Positions 1-12,313 of a stretch of DNA of 64,000 bases are shown here, in pieces (the stretch's first letter is position 1; each line of letters starts with the position of its first letter). Made by a program: the position numbers and the translations under genes. The notes under the pieces were generated by a model that made no database searches, was not told the origin of the DNA, and worked only from the letters and a program-made list of their open reading frames with translations. The DNA lies in NCBI GenBank assembly GCA_024516035.1, contig CM044961.1, positions 7,991,796 through 8,055,795 on the forward strand, given 5' to 3'. Origin of the DNA: Bactericera cockerelli (lineage: Eukaryota > Arthropoda > Insecta > Hemiptera > Triozidae).

Positions 1-798
1 AAAAAAACTAATTAAACATTTTGTTTGTTTTGCGTTATCAATGCATATCATTCTAACCAAACTCGATATAAAATTTATTATGATTTAAATTATCAATGCT
101 CAGGTGTTTGTGGACGCCTTTAATTATTTATTTCAATTATGTAACTTTATTTCTCAACGAGGAATATGCGAGAATTACGAGCTAACATTTTAAATAACAA
201 CTCTGATTTAATTAAAAATAATTTTAATTAAATTGTTTTAAATAGTCAATCAGGAACTAAATCATTTTCAGTTGTTGCATTTTCGCTAGACGTGTGTGCA
301 TTTTACAGGTGTTTTCTTAGAGTGCTCTTTCACTAGCAATTCCAGAAGTTACTGATACCTCTCTGCCTTAGAAAATTGAAAGTTCCTCTTCCAGGAACTG
401 ACACAGGAATCGACAGGAGAGGCCATTGACCTCTTGTCTGAATAGGCTAGTCAAAGGATAGGTTGTGGAGTGAGTGAGAGGCGACGCACCCAATTCCTTG
501 GACTACTTGTTCACGAGAGGGTGAGAAAGTAAACATATACTAAAAGTCCTGGTGTCTTGGGTGGGAGGGAGGAAACGGAGCTAGGGGGGGGGGGGGGGGG
601 AGGAGGTGAAGGGGGTTGAAAGGAGGCGAAAAGAGGAATGAGACCCTTTGGATTTTCGCTTATATCTCAAAAGAACGATACACTTTTGTTAAAGCGTCAT
701 GTTATTATTATTACTATTTTAGCTTTTTTTGTAAAATAAAAACTAAAAGTTAGCAGCGTCAATGACACGTTGGATAGACTATAGTTCTTGTTCTAAAA
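1..798. other. Intergenic, no gene seen
   Basis: AT-rich sequence without a supportable coding region. It contains a G homopolymer at 584-600 followed by purine-rich sequence. No RNA gene or clear mobile element was recognised before the SINE that begins near 799. Confidence 0.6.
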
Positions 799-1025
799 TT
801 GAAGTTCAACAACGTCCAGTGATGTTAGGACTTGGATGGGTGACCATTCAATTTCGAACCCTCGTGATGCTGGCTGTTCCCAAAAGACAACTCAGGCTGG
901 GTGAGGTTAATTTGAGTTGATGGTTTGTGAGTTTCCAGCGAATGGAGAGTAAAAGTCCCGTCGTGATATGACCATGTACAATGTACATAGTTGAAAGCAT
1001 CTTTAAACCAAAAAAAAAAAAAAAA
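799..1025 (+). mobile_element. 5S-rRNA-derived SINE, 5' truncated
   Basis: The stretch AACGTCCAG...GTTAGGACTTGGATGGGTGACC resembles the 3' half of 5S rRNA, including the internal-promoter region. It is followed by the family body (GGCTGGGTGAGGTTAAT, GTGATATGACCATG) and an A-run at about 1011-1025. The first part of the 5S-like head is missing. Fuller copies of the same family occur at 3889-4118 and 23793-24059. Confidence 0.75.
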
Positions 1026-1177
1026 TGTAACGTTTAATGTGCTGTTTATTGAGTTTGCACATTCGGCACATTATTTGTTGAAGCAATTATTTGAACTCCC
1101 AATATATTAAACTTTCCAACTCATTCAGAAGCAATTTTTGAAGACGACCCTCTGTAGCTTGTGTGGCTTGTAGGATT

Positions 1178-1290
1178 CAAAACCTTGATAAACAGAAATT
1201 GTGTAAGCAGAAAACCTGGATAAACAGGATTTGTGTGAGCAGGAAACCTGTATAAACAGGAATTGTGTAAGCAGGAATCTTGTGTATTAA
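1178..1290. repeat. Short tandem repeat, about 31-bp unit
   Basis: Three to four imperfect copies of a unit containing CCTGTATAAACAGGAATTG and GTGTAAGCAGGAA. Each unit includes the small inverted repeat CCTG-TATAAA-CAGG. No coding potential. Confidence 0.7.
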
Positions 1291-1411
1291 ATGGGGAAAA
1301 AAACTTTTGGTCCGTACCTTACAGATGTTTCCCGCGAACAAGAACTTTTTTTTAGCAGGAAACTACGGTAAGAAAAAAATACTGCCGGTTTCTTGAAGGC
1401 CATACATTATT

Positions 1412-1627
1412 GGTAGTCAAGTGCTTAAGGCACTGGTCTGATAATCCAGGTAGCGTAGGGATCCGTTGGCTCAAATCCCACCCAGTGCATGGATTTTTCC
1501 TCATTAATTTGAGTTGTTACCACATAATAAGAAGACTCTGACGGTTAGATGGTAGAAAATACTTTGAGCATTAACCTCGCCTGGTGGTTACCTTCCACTA
1601 AAGAGTAGGTTTTATTATTTTATTATT
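1412..1627 (+). mobile_element. tRNA-derived SINE (family 1)
   Basis: The head reads GGTAGTCAAGTG...GATCCGTTGGCTCAAATCC, like a tRNA with A box and B box. A conserved body follows (CTCATTAATTTGAG, ACCACATAATAA, GACTCTGA, TGGTGGTTACCTTCCACTAAAGAG in parts), then an (ATT)n tail. It is the first of at least ten copies in the window. Confidence 0.85.
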
Positions 1628-1773
1628 ATTTTCAACTTCACAATTTATTGTTACATTTTCATTGTACATATTATAAATTCAAACATTCAGAGTTAAACAA
1701 TGACTCTAAGAATGCTGAATACAATATATTATTACATATCTAGCGGGCTACACCCGCTTCGCCAAGCCATCAC

Positions 1774-1890
1774 ACGCACAAAAAAAACACACACCACACA
1801 TCGTACACCACACACACGCACACACACATACACAAAGACACACGACACATCGCATACCACACACACACACACGCACACGCGCACACACAA
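1774..1890. repeat. (CA)n compound microsatellite
   Basis: An irregular (AC/CA)-rich run with CACACACG and ACATACAC variants. A 103-codon open frame through it (1700-2011) is a product of the low-complexity composition, not a gene. Confidence 0.8.
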
Positions 1891-2310
1891 ATCCGCCCAT
1901 ATTTCTCATTTACATATTACGATTAAAAATTCAACCAGATTGGACTTTATAACTTTTTTTTTTATACACATAACTTTTTCTCTTCCGGGACTTAGAGAAT
2001 TTTATAAATAAATACCTATCAATGCACCTCTATTTCTCGGGTTTCACCTCACCTGCCAGAGTCATGTTCAAGGTAAATGACTATAATGTAGAGTATTAGG
2101 CAGTTATTCTTGGGTATCTGATAGCTGCTATCAGCCGGTTGTGTGACGTCACACGAGTGTAATCAGCTGATTCTTATCAAGCAGAAAGTTCTTAGCAGTG
2201 TCGAAGGGCGCAATGTCGGTTTCTTGGATAATCAGTATAAACAGGAAAGGTATTTTTTGGGGGAGGGGGGTGTTTCATGTATTTTTCAACTGCATGGGTT
2301 ATATCAAAGG

Positions 2311-2480
2311 TTGGGTGGAAGAGATTGCCACAGGCAATAACCCCGCCCTTTAGGTAGGACATTAGCTTTATTCTCTTTTTTGTTCTTGTTTCTTTGTTGA
2401 ATCTATTTATTTTTTCTTAATAATTTCATTGTATTGTATAAATATTATTTTGTCTTACCTAACAAAGCATAATATAATAA
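2311..2480 (+). mobile_element. Retroelement 3' end with ATTGCC/GGCAAT hairpin
   Basis: The motif GGAAGAGATTGCCACAGGCAATAACCCC is followed by GTAGGACATTA, a T-rich stretch and CCTAACAAAG. The same block recurs at 14738-14785, 16282-16450 and 27225-27390, so it is the 3' terminus of an interspersed family. Bases at about 2327-2340 form an ATTGCC-aca-GGCAAT-like stem-loop. The parent element is not identified; a CR1/L2-like LINE is possible. Confidence 0.6.
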
Positions 2481-2481
2481 T

Positions 2482-2735
2482 CACGACGGGGGTGTTACCC
2501 TGCCATCGCAGGAAACTCACAAACTTGCTACCCACATTTATTTCACCCAGCCTGGATTGGGCCGGAATGCCAGTGTCACGAAGTCTTCACCACGCTAGAC
2601 GGTGCTTAGCTTCGGTGATCCTACGAGAACCGAACAACTCAAACTCGCTTGACCAAATTTTTTTTTTTTTTTTTTTTTTTTTTAGTGGGGTTTAACGTCG
2701 CTTTCAACTGCCATGGTCATATCACGACGGGACCA
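2482..2735 (-). mobile_element. 5S-derived SINE, reverse, plus tail of a second copy
   Basis: Reverse complement of the 5S-SINE body at 2482-2640 (the plus strand reads GGAAACTCACAAACTTGCTACCC, CCTGGATTGGGCCGGAATG and CTTCGGTGATCCTACGAGAACC in parts). A T-run and a second partial SINE tail follow at 2658-2735. A tRNA-like fragment with CCACCGACCTCCAGG continues to about 2820. Confidence 0.65.
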
Positions 2736-2820
2736 AATCTTTGCTGAACTTGGGACTTGAACCACCGACCTCCAGGATTAAAGCACACCGTCTTTCGGTC
2801 AGTTCTTACTGCATCTATCT

Positions 2821-3888
2821 GACAGTTACGGCTTGATGGTCACAATAAAATTTCCTGTAAAATAAAAACAAAATTAATCCTATCTCCTAGATTTTGTAAT
2901 AAGAAACAAAGTATAATCTTGATCATAAACTTTGGGAGGTACACACGCAGGGTTTTAGGGTTTACCGGTGCCATAAAATCTTGGTGTCATAAAACCATAA
3001 ACTCACGCACCTATATGTAACCCTATTTTTATCCTTATTATTATTATTGTAAGACTTACTTCTAAAATGTGCGAGTAATAGAAATTTAACAAGAATGGGA
3101 TTTATCTAGATTCGCTTGGTTAGATATTAAGAAAAGAAGCTGTAAAAAAGAGATCAAAGGACCACAGAGTACTGTAAAACACACCCCTCAAGAATTTTCA
3201 TTAACCCTCCAAGGTCTAGCGTGACCTTGGAGCAACGGTCATTTTTTTAATCGAGTGTGTGAGAAAACATGTTCTGACAATTTGAATTTGAATCAGAATT
3301 ATAGTGTACTTCTCTATCTTACATAGTAACTCAATGTTAGTTAAATCAGATTTATTTTCCAGCCCCAGTCGTGTTCTGAACTTTGGATGAAAAGTACGAG
3401 TCAAAAATAATTCAGGCCTTCGAGGGTTAATATATTATATCCTGGAAATGACTTGAAATAAGATCCTTGAAAGCCAAAAATCTTCTTTCTTCAGAGCATA
3501 ATATAAAGAGGGACAGTAGAATTGCATAGGATCAATGGACCAGGAGGTGTTGTAAATCTTACCCCTCAGAGGATTTAGATAACTAATGGAAGCAGGAACA
3601 GGACATTATTATGACCCCATGACGCAGAGTTACAAAGAGACAGTTTCCATGGTAACTATGGCTTTTCATCGGCCATTATTATTTTTATTCGTATAACTTG
3701 CTGTTGCGGGGTTCTGGGGAAAATGGGTGATGTTACAGAAATGGAGGTTAGAAAGAACTTGTGGTCTGATCAAACAGTGGTTGAATGCCACGTATAAATA
3801 CACCCAACAAATTAATACATTCCAGAATAGTCGTCAGTTGTGAGTATTACCCACAAACCGGCTTCAGTAGCTACATCGATAAGGTGGC
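2821..3888. other. Intergenic, no gene seen
   Basis: AT-rich sequence. An imperfect inverted pair brackets 3205-3430: AACCCTCCAAGG and CTTCGAGGGTTAA. No open frame has coding character. Confidence 0.5.
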
Positions 3889-4118
3889 GCCAGCGTCTAT
3901 GGCGCGTTGAATGCACCGGTTCTCGTAGGATCGCTGAAGTTAAGCAACGTCCAGCGAGATGATGATTTCGTGATGCTGGCATTCAGGCCAATCCCAGGCT
4001 GTGTGAGGTTAATGTGGATAGCAGGTTTGTGATTTTCCAGCGAATGGAGGGTAAAACCCCCATCGTGATATGACCATACAGTAGAAAGCGACGTTAAACC
4101 CCCCCCCCCCAAAAAAAA
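3889..4118 (+). mobile_element. 5S-rRNA-derived SINE
   Basis: Begins GCCAGCGTCTATGGCGCG and continues with the 5S-like CACCGGTTCTCGTAGGATCG...GAAGTTAAGCAACGTCCAGCG. The family body with GTGATATGACCATACAG and GAAAGCGACGTTAAACC follows, then a C/A run. Immediately downstream (4119-4240) is a tRNA-like module with GGAGGTCGGTGGTTCAAGTC, so two SINE types are fused or abutting here. Confidence 0.8.
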
Positions 4119-4409
4119 GATAAGGTGGCGGACTTGTAATGTGGAGGTCGGTGGTTCAAGTCCCAGTTCAGCAAAGTTTTAATGAAGCGAGTTTGAGTAG
4201 TTGTGACATCACTAAAGTGATTAACACAAATATGATAACTAGTCAGTATTTTAGTCATTCACCTAAATTTCATTTAAAAAATCCACTTTTGTTTCTGTAA
4301 GTTGCATTTTCAGAGCTCTATGAATATCCCTGGCAAAAAAACTTAGAAGATAAAAATTTAGTACCAACGCTAAGATAGAACAATGCCGCGGTTACATACA
4401 TTTTAGTCT

Positions 4410-4615
4410 GTCCCGGTTGCTCAGTGGTAAAGGCGGCACTCTGTGAATCCAGAGATTCCAGAGGTCGTGGGTTCGAAACCGAGCCGGGACAGTTATCCTC
4501 CTATTTGAGTTTTTTACCACATAATAATATGTCTTGGGCTTACTGGTGGAATTATGGGGCTTAATATAGTCCTCATCGGGCAGTATGAATAAGGTGATAT
4601 TATTATTATTTTATT
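4410..4615 (+). mobile_element. tRNA-derived SINE (family 3)
   Basis: The head GTCCCGGTTGCTCAGTGGT...GGTCGTGGGTTCGAAACC has A- and B-box-like motifs. It is followed by ACCACATAATAATA, a stretch TGTCTTGGGCTTACTG, CGGGCAGTATGAATAAGG and an (ATT)n tail. Related copies lie at about 43320-43525 (+), 30365-30520 (-) and 47245-47440 (-). Confidence 0.75.
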
Positions 4616-4791
4616 GTGCACGTCACAAGTTATGGTATCTCCCGTCACTGTACTTACTTAGGTGCTTTCCTTAACATGAGTATCACACATAAATTATCAT
4701 TAACATGATACAAAGTATAGCTAATAAAACTAGGTAGGTACTAAGTCAAAGATAAGATAACAGTTTGAGGGTAATTCAGCATTGTGATCAG

Positions 4792-4968
4792 GCTCTCATT
4801 CCAGAAATCACTCTCACTCTCATAATCCCCAAATATCCCTTTCAACCGTCACACAACGCACTCTGATTGTTTATTTCGTGCAAATTAACCAATCAGAGTG
4901 CGTTTTGTGACAGATGAAAGGGAGATTTGGGGATCATGAGAGTGAGAGTGGTTTCTGGAATGAGAGCC
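4792..4968. mobile_element. Foldback MITE, near-palindromic
   Basis: A 177-bp element whose two halves are almost complementary. The left arm begins GGCTCTCATTCCAGAAATCA and the right arm ends with the complement. The arms carry CCCTTTCAACCGTCACACAA and GCACTCTGATTGG in both orientations. Relatives lie at about 15825-16003 and 21490-21643, with a fragment at about 9930-9972. No coding capacity. Confidence 0.85.
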
Positions 4969-5869
4969 AGATTACCATATTGATTTTTTTTCTTCCCCTA
5001 ACAGTGTAACCTAGTTAATGGAATTCCGATAATACTAACTTATTAAAGTCTCAAATAATCGAGGCAGATTCCTGCACTAGTTCAGAATCCAAACTCACAA
5101 CTTCTCGCACAACACACACACACACACACACCAGATTGCTATGTATTTGGTCCTTGTTTGCCTATACAGTTTCATCAGTTAATAAAGTAATAACATTAAT
5201 AACCTCACATGGCTAGGATTTTTTTCTGTAGATAGGAAAATGTTATCAAAGTATCATTTTACTTGACACAAAATTGGGAATGTCAACTAGCAAATATTGT
5301 AGATGGTACATACGTGTATATTATAATAACACTAACACTTGATGTTGATACAATACTTGAACTGTAGATAGCAAGCACGAAAGATAAGACTGATTCACCT
5401 GAACAAAAATAATAAAATGGGTTAGAAGGTAATCCACTTACCTATACCCACTCATCGTGTTGGTCGGATTTCTCATCGTGACTTCCTTGTAAATTTGTGA
5501 ATCAGGTAACTAATCACTCGAATGTTAAATGTTTACAAATATAATACGTGTGAATGATAACTATATACTCAGAATAACTTAAAAAAATAGTAAAAAAAAA
5601 AAAAAAAAAAACAACGAGTCTACAACCATAGAAAGAATATTAAATAAAATATCAAATTTAATACCAGTAAAATGTGGTAATCCTTGTTTCATGGTCAAGA
5701 TTTCAACAGTGCCACCTCGTCTTTTTGACTTGTGTTACAAAACTATAAACCTAATACTAGGATAGTATAATGATTATAATAATACGTACTACATAATATA
5801 TAACCTGATAAATGAAAAAAACAATGATAAATACTAGTATCAGTATAAACAGAAAAGTGAGAAGTTGTA
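4969..5869. other. Intergenic with (AC)n microsatellite
   Basis: An (AC)n run lies at about 5109-5131 and an A-run at about 5592-5610. Otherwise AT-rich sequence with no supportable gene. Confidence 0.5.
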
Positions 5870-6020
5870 CTAGATGTACATACATGAATATCAGAACATA
5901 TCTGGAAACCTGTTTCGAGCTTATTTGCTCTCATCAGCAGGTAATAGATCTGAATATCCATGCCATCAACTAACCTCTCTATTTTAATCAGTATAAACAG
6001 AAAAGTGAGAAGTTGTATGA
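5870..6020. repeat. Interspersed repeat shared with 51028-51180
   Basis: A block with CATGAATATCAGAACATA, CTTATTTGCTCTCATCAGCA, CATGCCATCAACTAACCTCT and GTATAAACAGAAAAGTGAGA is repeated in the same orientation at about 51040-51180. A fragment of its end lies reversed at 53522-53552. Element type unknown. Confidence 0.7.
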
Positions 6021-7440
6021 GATGTACTTTTCTGTTGAAGATTTTTTAATTCTGTTGAAGATTTTGTCAGTTGGTAATAAAATAAATACCAAGTGTAGGA
6101 CAAGGTAAACCTATGAATACCTGTAAAACTCGTTTAATAACAATAAAAAAAAACCATTGAGATTTGGAATTTGGTAATCAAATTTATTTAATTCTTCGAA
6201 GTATCATGTTTTGAAAATATATATTTTAAAAAAATTGTCAGGAAGAGACCAAGATCGCCGGAAGGCGATCTCTCGTCAAGAGTAACCCGGCCGGTCTATC
6301 CTATAAACACGGAATAGAGTTTGTTTGTATTTTGATTCATTGTTTTTCTCCACTTCCCATTAACTTTTAGCAAATTTTATTTCATATTCGTAATTAGACC
6401 GGAAAATAGATTATGATTTGTAAAAGCGCGAAGTTCCTACGTATATTTAAACTTGTTTTCTGGACTATTAAGAATGAAGTTATTTTTTTGAAATGATGAA
6501 ATAATTTAAATCCTTATATTTGCTGACAATATTTTTACAAATATCAAAATAAATTAAAATATTATGATAAAATAACAATTTTGATAGAATCGAATCAAAT
6601 CCTCGGATAATTAGCACGTGACACCCATCCGTGAGCTACTCAATTTATAATATTAATTGATCAATCAATATCAATATCTCAATGAGTTCAAAACCTTAGT
6701 TTCTCACAATAGTAATTACGTATTACACATTTGCATACTTAGAAGCACAGGGTTGCGATGAATCTAGCAACCAATCTATTACAAAATATTTACAAGATTT
6801 TACATGCAATTAAGTGTTATTGAAATTTGTTATAAAGTGTAAATTGTAAAGAATACCAACTTCTCACATTATTATTTATTGACAGTGAAAACAATTGGTA
6901 GATTAGAACTATAGTACCTAGAATATGAATAAAATAAGTCACAATAACTTTTAAAATAAATGATATATTTACAATCTACAGAAACCTATATTATCTTGTG
7001 TTGATGAGGTATTCCAGTTTAGTGTTAATTGTGTCAGATTCATTTTACTAGAACTTAATTCGTTCTTCAAGGAACTAGTTAATCTAGTGATACTAAAATT
7101 CATGAAGCTAAACATTCTGTAAGTCTCATGGCACAAGTTATTTTAATTGTATTTTAAACCCCAATGTTTGTCCTAAAAGTCGTTTTCTGTTAACCCAATT
7201 TTTGATACGAGAAGGACTCAAACTCGAGAAGGACTCAAACTCATACTGTGTGTTTCAATCGAAATGGTAGATTAAAATAAAGGACATCAGCTATTCCAGC
7301 CACGGAACAATTAATCTTGATCATGCTGGCTGCAATGCTCATCCAGAGATCAACCATCATCAAAGGGAAACTCACACAATCGAGTTCGTTCCACATTACC
7401 TGGAGTAGAAACTATTACATGAAATAAAAGATCAAGAAAT
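6021..7440. other. Intergenic, no gene seen
   Basis: AT-rich sequence without coding character. A short GC-richer segment at 6240-6300 contains the inverted pair GATCGCC-ggaag-GGCGATC (6251-6270). Confidence 0.5.
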
Positions 7441-7615
7441 TTTGTATGAATATTGACCATTAGGTATTGATCATTTCTTGGTTATACTTTGCAAATGATT
7501 CGAATTGAATTCTTTGCCATAATTTGAACCACTATTGATTATTTCTCAGATATACTTTGCAAATGACTCAAAATGAATTTTTTGCCATAATTTGAACCAC
7601 GAAATCCTGACTCAA
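7441..7615. repeat. Two-copy tandem duplication
   Basis: Two copies of a roughly 70-bp unit ending in TTTGCCATAATTTGAACCAC (ends near 7534 and 7604). The shared parts are ATACTTTGCAAATGA and the TTTGCCATAATTTGAACC stretch. It lies just upstream of the SLC46-A minisatellite. Confidence 0.65.
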
Positions 7616-7663
7616 AGTCAACTGTGACTGGGCTATTGTGCCAACCACAACGACTGGGCTATT

Positions 7664-8653
7664 GTGGTTAGTTTGCTTGAGTCAGAAAAGAAAAGAGTTC
7701 AAAAAAATATTCACTTGGAATATTTGAAGTTGCAACAATTCAATTTTACAAAAGGAGAGAGTCCAAAGAATATAAATCAGTATAGAAATCATTTGGAATA
7801 TTTGAAGTTGCAACAATTCAATTTACAAGAGAAAAGAGTCCGAAAGAATCAAATAAGTCCATATCACTTGGAATATTTGAAGTTGCAACAATACATTTTT
7901 ACAAGAACAAAAAAGCCAGAATATTTGAAGTTGCAAATTCAATTTCACAAGAATATAGCTTGAAATATTGGAAGTGGTAACAATTAAATTTTACAAGAGG
8001 AGAGAGTCAAAAAGAATATAAATCACTTGGAATATTTGAAGTCGAAAAAAAAACCATTTTTAAAGTGAAAACAGTCCAAAAGAATCAAGAAAGTACAATC
8101 TAATTTAACAAGAGCAAATAGTCCAAAATAATAGAAATCACTTGGAGTATTGAAATCTGCAACAATTCAATTTTACAAGAAAAAAGAGCCGAAATATTTG
8201 AAGTTGCAAATTCAATTTCAGAAGATTCAATTTCACAAGAATATCGCTTGAAATATTGGATGTTGCAACAATTCAATTTTACAAAAGGAGATAGTCCAAA
8301 GAATATAAATCACTTGGGATATTTCAAGTTGCAAAAAATTCAATTTTACAAGAGAAAATAGTCAAAAAGTATAGAAATCATTTGGAATATTTGAAGTTGC
8401 AACAATTCAATTTACAAGAGAAAAGAGTCCGAAAGAATCAAATAAGTCCATATTACTTGGAATATTTGAAGTTGCAACAATACATTTTTACAAGAACAAA
8501 AGAGCCAGAATATTTGAAGCTGCAAATTCAATTTCACAAGAATATCGCTTGAAATATTGGAAGTTGCAACAGTTCAATTTTGCAAGAGAAAAGAGTCCAA
8601 AATAATTGAAATCACTTGGAATATTGGAAGTTGCTGGAATCAAATTTCCCAAG
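7664..8653 (+). repeat. Minisatellite abutting SLC46-A first coding exon
   Basis: About fifteen imperfect units of 55-75 bp, each with CACTTGGAATATTTGAAGTT, GCAACAATTCAATTTTACAAG and AGAGTCCAAAAGAAT in variable order. The last unit reads TTGGAATATTGGAAGTTGCT then GGAATCAAATTTCCCAAG directly before the ATG at 8654. The terminal unit is therefore part of the gene's 5' UTR or 5' splice-acceptor region. A 99-codon open frame at 7664-7963 is only the repeat read in frame. Confidence 0.8.
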
Positions 8654-11600
8654 ATGTACTACTACATTGCGGAGCAACTTTTCTTCGTCATCTTCTTCGC
8701 CAGAGCCATTGCTCAGTTCACCACCACCAACTTGATCTTCCACAAGCTGTGCACCGGGGATGATCCCAACCATTATCTGGGGAAGATCTGCCCCAATGAT
8801 CGAGAGGCACAGGAGCAGACAACTATCCTCAACACTTGGCTCTTTGTCACTGGAAATCTGTGCTTCATGATCGCCTGCACGGTTGGTAAGTATACTTTTT
8901 TTTTGAGAGGCTTAGGAGAAAAATCTTTAAAAGACACCCGGAAACCATGGGGAGTGGGATTTCCACCCACTAAAAAAACCTAGACCTCTTTGGAGAAGAT
9001 GTAAACATAATGGGACTACCTGTCTTGCGCTGACAGTCTAAATAAAGCACTACTTATACTTATCACTTATCACAATAATAATAATAAAACTCTATAGTGG
9101 AAGGTAACCACCGGACGAGGTTAATGCTCAAAACATTTTCTACCACCTGACCCTCAGAGTGTTATTATTAATATTATTATGTGGTCACAAACCCAAATTA
9201 ATGAGGAAAAATTCATGCACTGGGTGAGATCCGAACCAACGGATCCCTATGCTACCTGGATTACCTGACTATTGCGTAAACCAGTTGACTACCAGTGTAT
9301 CTAGTATAGACATTTCAAACTTAGGACCGAATTATAAAACAGTATTAGATTTAATCTAATTGGACACTATGCCTGAACTCGGGCTATAGTGGGCTGTGAT
9401 TGGTTGAAAACTCCGACTTGAGGGCGTGTCTGGCTTAGCTGATGTGGCACTTACTCATCAACTCATCATCATCAATTACATCAACATTTCACTCACCATG
9501 ACCATTATCACATCATCGTCGTCATAATACGACCAAAATGATGAATAAACCTAAGAAACTATGAATACGAATCTAAGAAATTATCTATGATTTGTTCATT
9601 CAAATAACAATTGATATAAATTCCCTGTGATTGGTTGAAATTCCCACTATAGACAAAACAATATTAAAGGCAAAACAGAATAGAATAGAATAAAAATATA
9701 ATTGTATTTCTCAATAAGAGTTTACAATAGAGGTTGAAATGCAAGTTAGTTAAACAATAATTCTAAAATTACATAATAAGTTTTTAGAAAAACAATTACT
9801 ACATGCTATTATTTTGCAGTGCCACATAATTTTTCCCCCCATTTTTCTTCTGCTTTTTCCTTTATTAAAGGCGAAACAGCATTAGATTAATCTAATCCTG
9901 TTTCATTATTGAGACCTTAATATACCTAGAAAACACTCTCATTCTCAAAATATCCCTTTCAACTGTCAATTTTTTTTTAAATTGTACACCGTGTGTTGTT
10001 TACCATACACAATTACACCATGATGTCCTCCCTTTCAGGCGGCTACTACAGTGACCTCTACAAGCGTCGGAAGCCTCTTATGTACGTCCCCTTGGTGGGG
10101 CTTCTCCTCTGCAGTCTGGTCAACATCGGCTTCGTTCACTTCTGGGAGGAGGTGTCCGGCAAAGTTGTCGCTGTGTTCAATGGTGTCATGTGCCTGTTTG
10201 GGGAATCGAACCTCCTGTACACAGGTGAGTATTACTATACGTTCACTACTGGGCGAGGAGGCGTCACTGGGTCAATGGTGTCATGTGTCTGTTTGGGGAA
10301 TCGAACTTGCTGTACACAGGTCAGTATTACTTCCGAAAAATTCTAAAAATAACTATGAAGTATTGTGTTGTTTTTTTTTAATATCATATTTTTCCTTCGA
10401 TTTCAGTTTTTTTCATATTTCCGGACGTATTTTTCTTTTTCCTTTAACAAGAACAGTGATTAGAGTATTGGGTCTGAGATGTGTAATAATTGTGTATCAT
10501 TCAACTATGTTTTCAAATAAGCTTTTTGTCAAATTTATACTTAGCTGGAGAACGAAATTGTTGCAGTTATACCTAAAAATGTGTGTAAAATTGTTGATGT
10601 ATAAATACATCATCACCATTAAAACCAACCATAATATTACTATACATTACATGATTTACATGCATTATTTATATTTTAGAATCAAAACAACAGAACTTCA
10701 ATATTAATGTCCTAGAGTTCATGTCATATCAAGACTTCTACAATAATAAATACTCTTTGTTAAAGTTCAGTTATGTAGCTTAGGACGATTAAAAAGAGCC
10801 TGAAAGCTGCGATTTTACAATATTTTCAGACGTCATAGAAATAACCAAAAATAAAATAAAAGATATCCTTTTTTAAATGAACATTTATTTAAAGAGAGGT
10901 CTATAACAATCGAAGTCCTTGCCCCAAAGAAAGATATCCTTAATGTCAAAATTAACAGCTTTTGAAAAAGTCTTCCCGAATTATCCCCTTTCAGGAGGTC
11001 TCTGCTTCGTGACAGACCAATCCCCGGTGTCGGCTCGATCCTTTCGTATCGGCATTTTCATCGCGGCCTACTACGTCTCCACGCCCATCGGCCGAGGCTT
11101 GGCCGGCCAACTGAACGTCCAGTATGGCTTCATCAACTGCTACATCCTCTGCATCTTTCTCTACATCATCTCCCTTCTCATCGTCACCTTCTGTCTGAGC
11201 GAGCTGGGGCAGCCTTTCTACTCAGACGATGTTGAGAAGACAAACAGCATCAAGAGGGCGCTGACGCTCTACGACAAAGTCAGCATTTCGTCGGCTGCCA
11301 AATCGGAAGATGACAGAAACGCAGGCTCGCACAGAAATGTAGAAAATGTGAAACATGCAGAAGAATATGGTAGCATGGATAACACTGAAATGGATTTTAC
11401 AGACAAAGTTGAAAAAAGCATTCACGTTGAGGATTTGAACAGGATAGATATTGCCTGTATTGAAAAAGATAAAATCATAACCCGTGAGACGTGGGATGAT
11501 TGTGAAGATGCAGATTTAAAAGATAAACAAATGAAAGACGTTGGGGAAATACGAAATAATACTGATAAAAGCAGATTAGAAAATGTCATTGAAAATAACT

Positions 11601-12281
11601 CCTCACACATTCTGGAACCAGACGCGTCAAGAGATCAAGTAGTTGTCTCAACAATATCTCAAAACATTGTTTTTGAAAGTAAATCTCTTAACGACAGCGA
11701 ATGGAAACAAGTTCCTAAATCGTCGAAGCTGAAAGCCAAGAAAAAGTGGCAGTTTTACAATGCCTATGCGGAGGGCAAGAGGCCACCTCTGCCGGATGAA
11801 AAGGAGAAAAAGCCCCGCAAGGAAGGATCCCTGCTGATGGCATTCTACTCCTTGTACGAGAGCTGGAAAGTTTTGTTTAGATCTCGATCTGGAAATAGGA
11901 CAGCCATTCTGGTGGTCATGATTTTCACTTCACCCCTTCTGGTGGCTCCAATGGTAGGTAAGTGATATACAACTAGTGAATGATATCCAACCAATAATTG
12001 GTATTCAAAGTGTTAAGCTAGCAGTACACTCTCGCCGAGGCACTCAGCAACGAGACCACCCGAGGCGAGGGTTGCCTAGCCGAGCTTAGGCGAGACACCG
12101 TGAAGTTCACTCTCGCGCTCGGCTGCCCTCGCCTTGCCTCGGCGAGAGTGTACTGCGAGCATTAGACTATACATCTATACAAACTAGCGCGTGGATCCAT
12201 GGATCGGATCCAAACTGGATATTTGGATATAATGGTTGGGTATTTGCTTAGGTAATCAGTGTAAACAGGAAAGGGAGAAGT

Positions 12282-12313
<32 letters not shown>

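Noticed and set aside
1700..2011. 103-codon open frame rich in His and Thr
   Set aside because: Arises from the (CA)n microsatellite.
9993..10346. SLC46-A exon 2 extending through the second donor
   Set aside because: The extension reads the duplicated segment out of frame and breaks the match to SLC46-B, whereas the first donor joins exon 3 cleanly.
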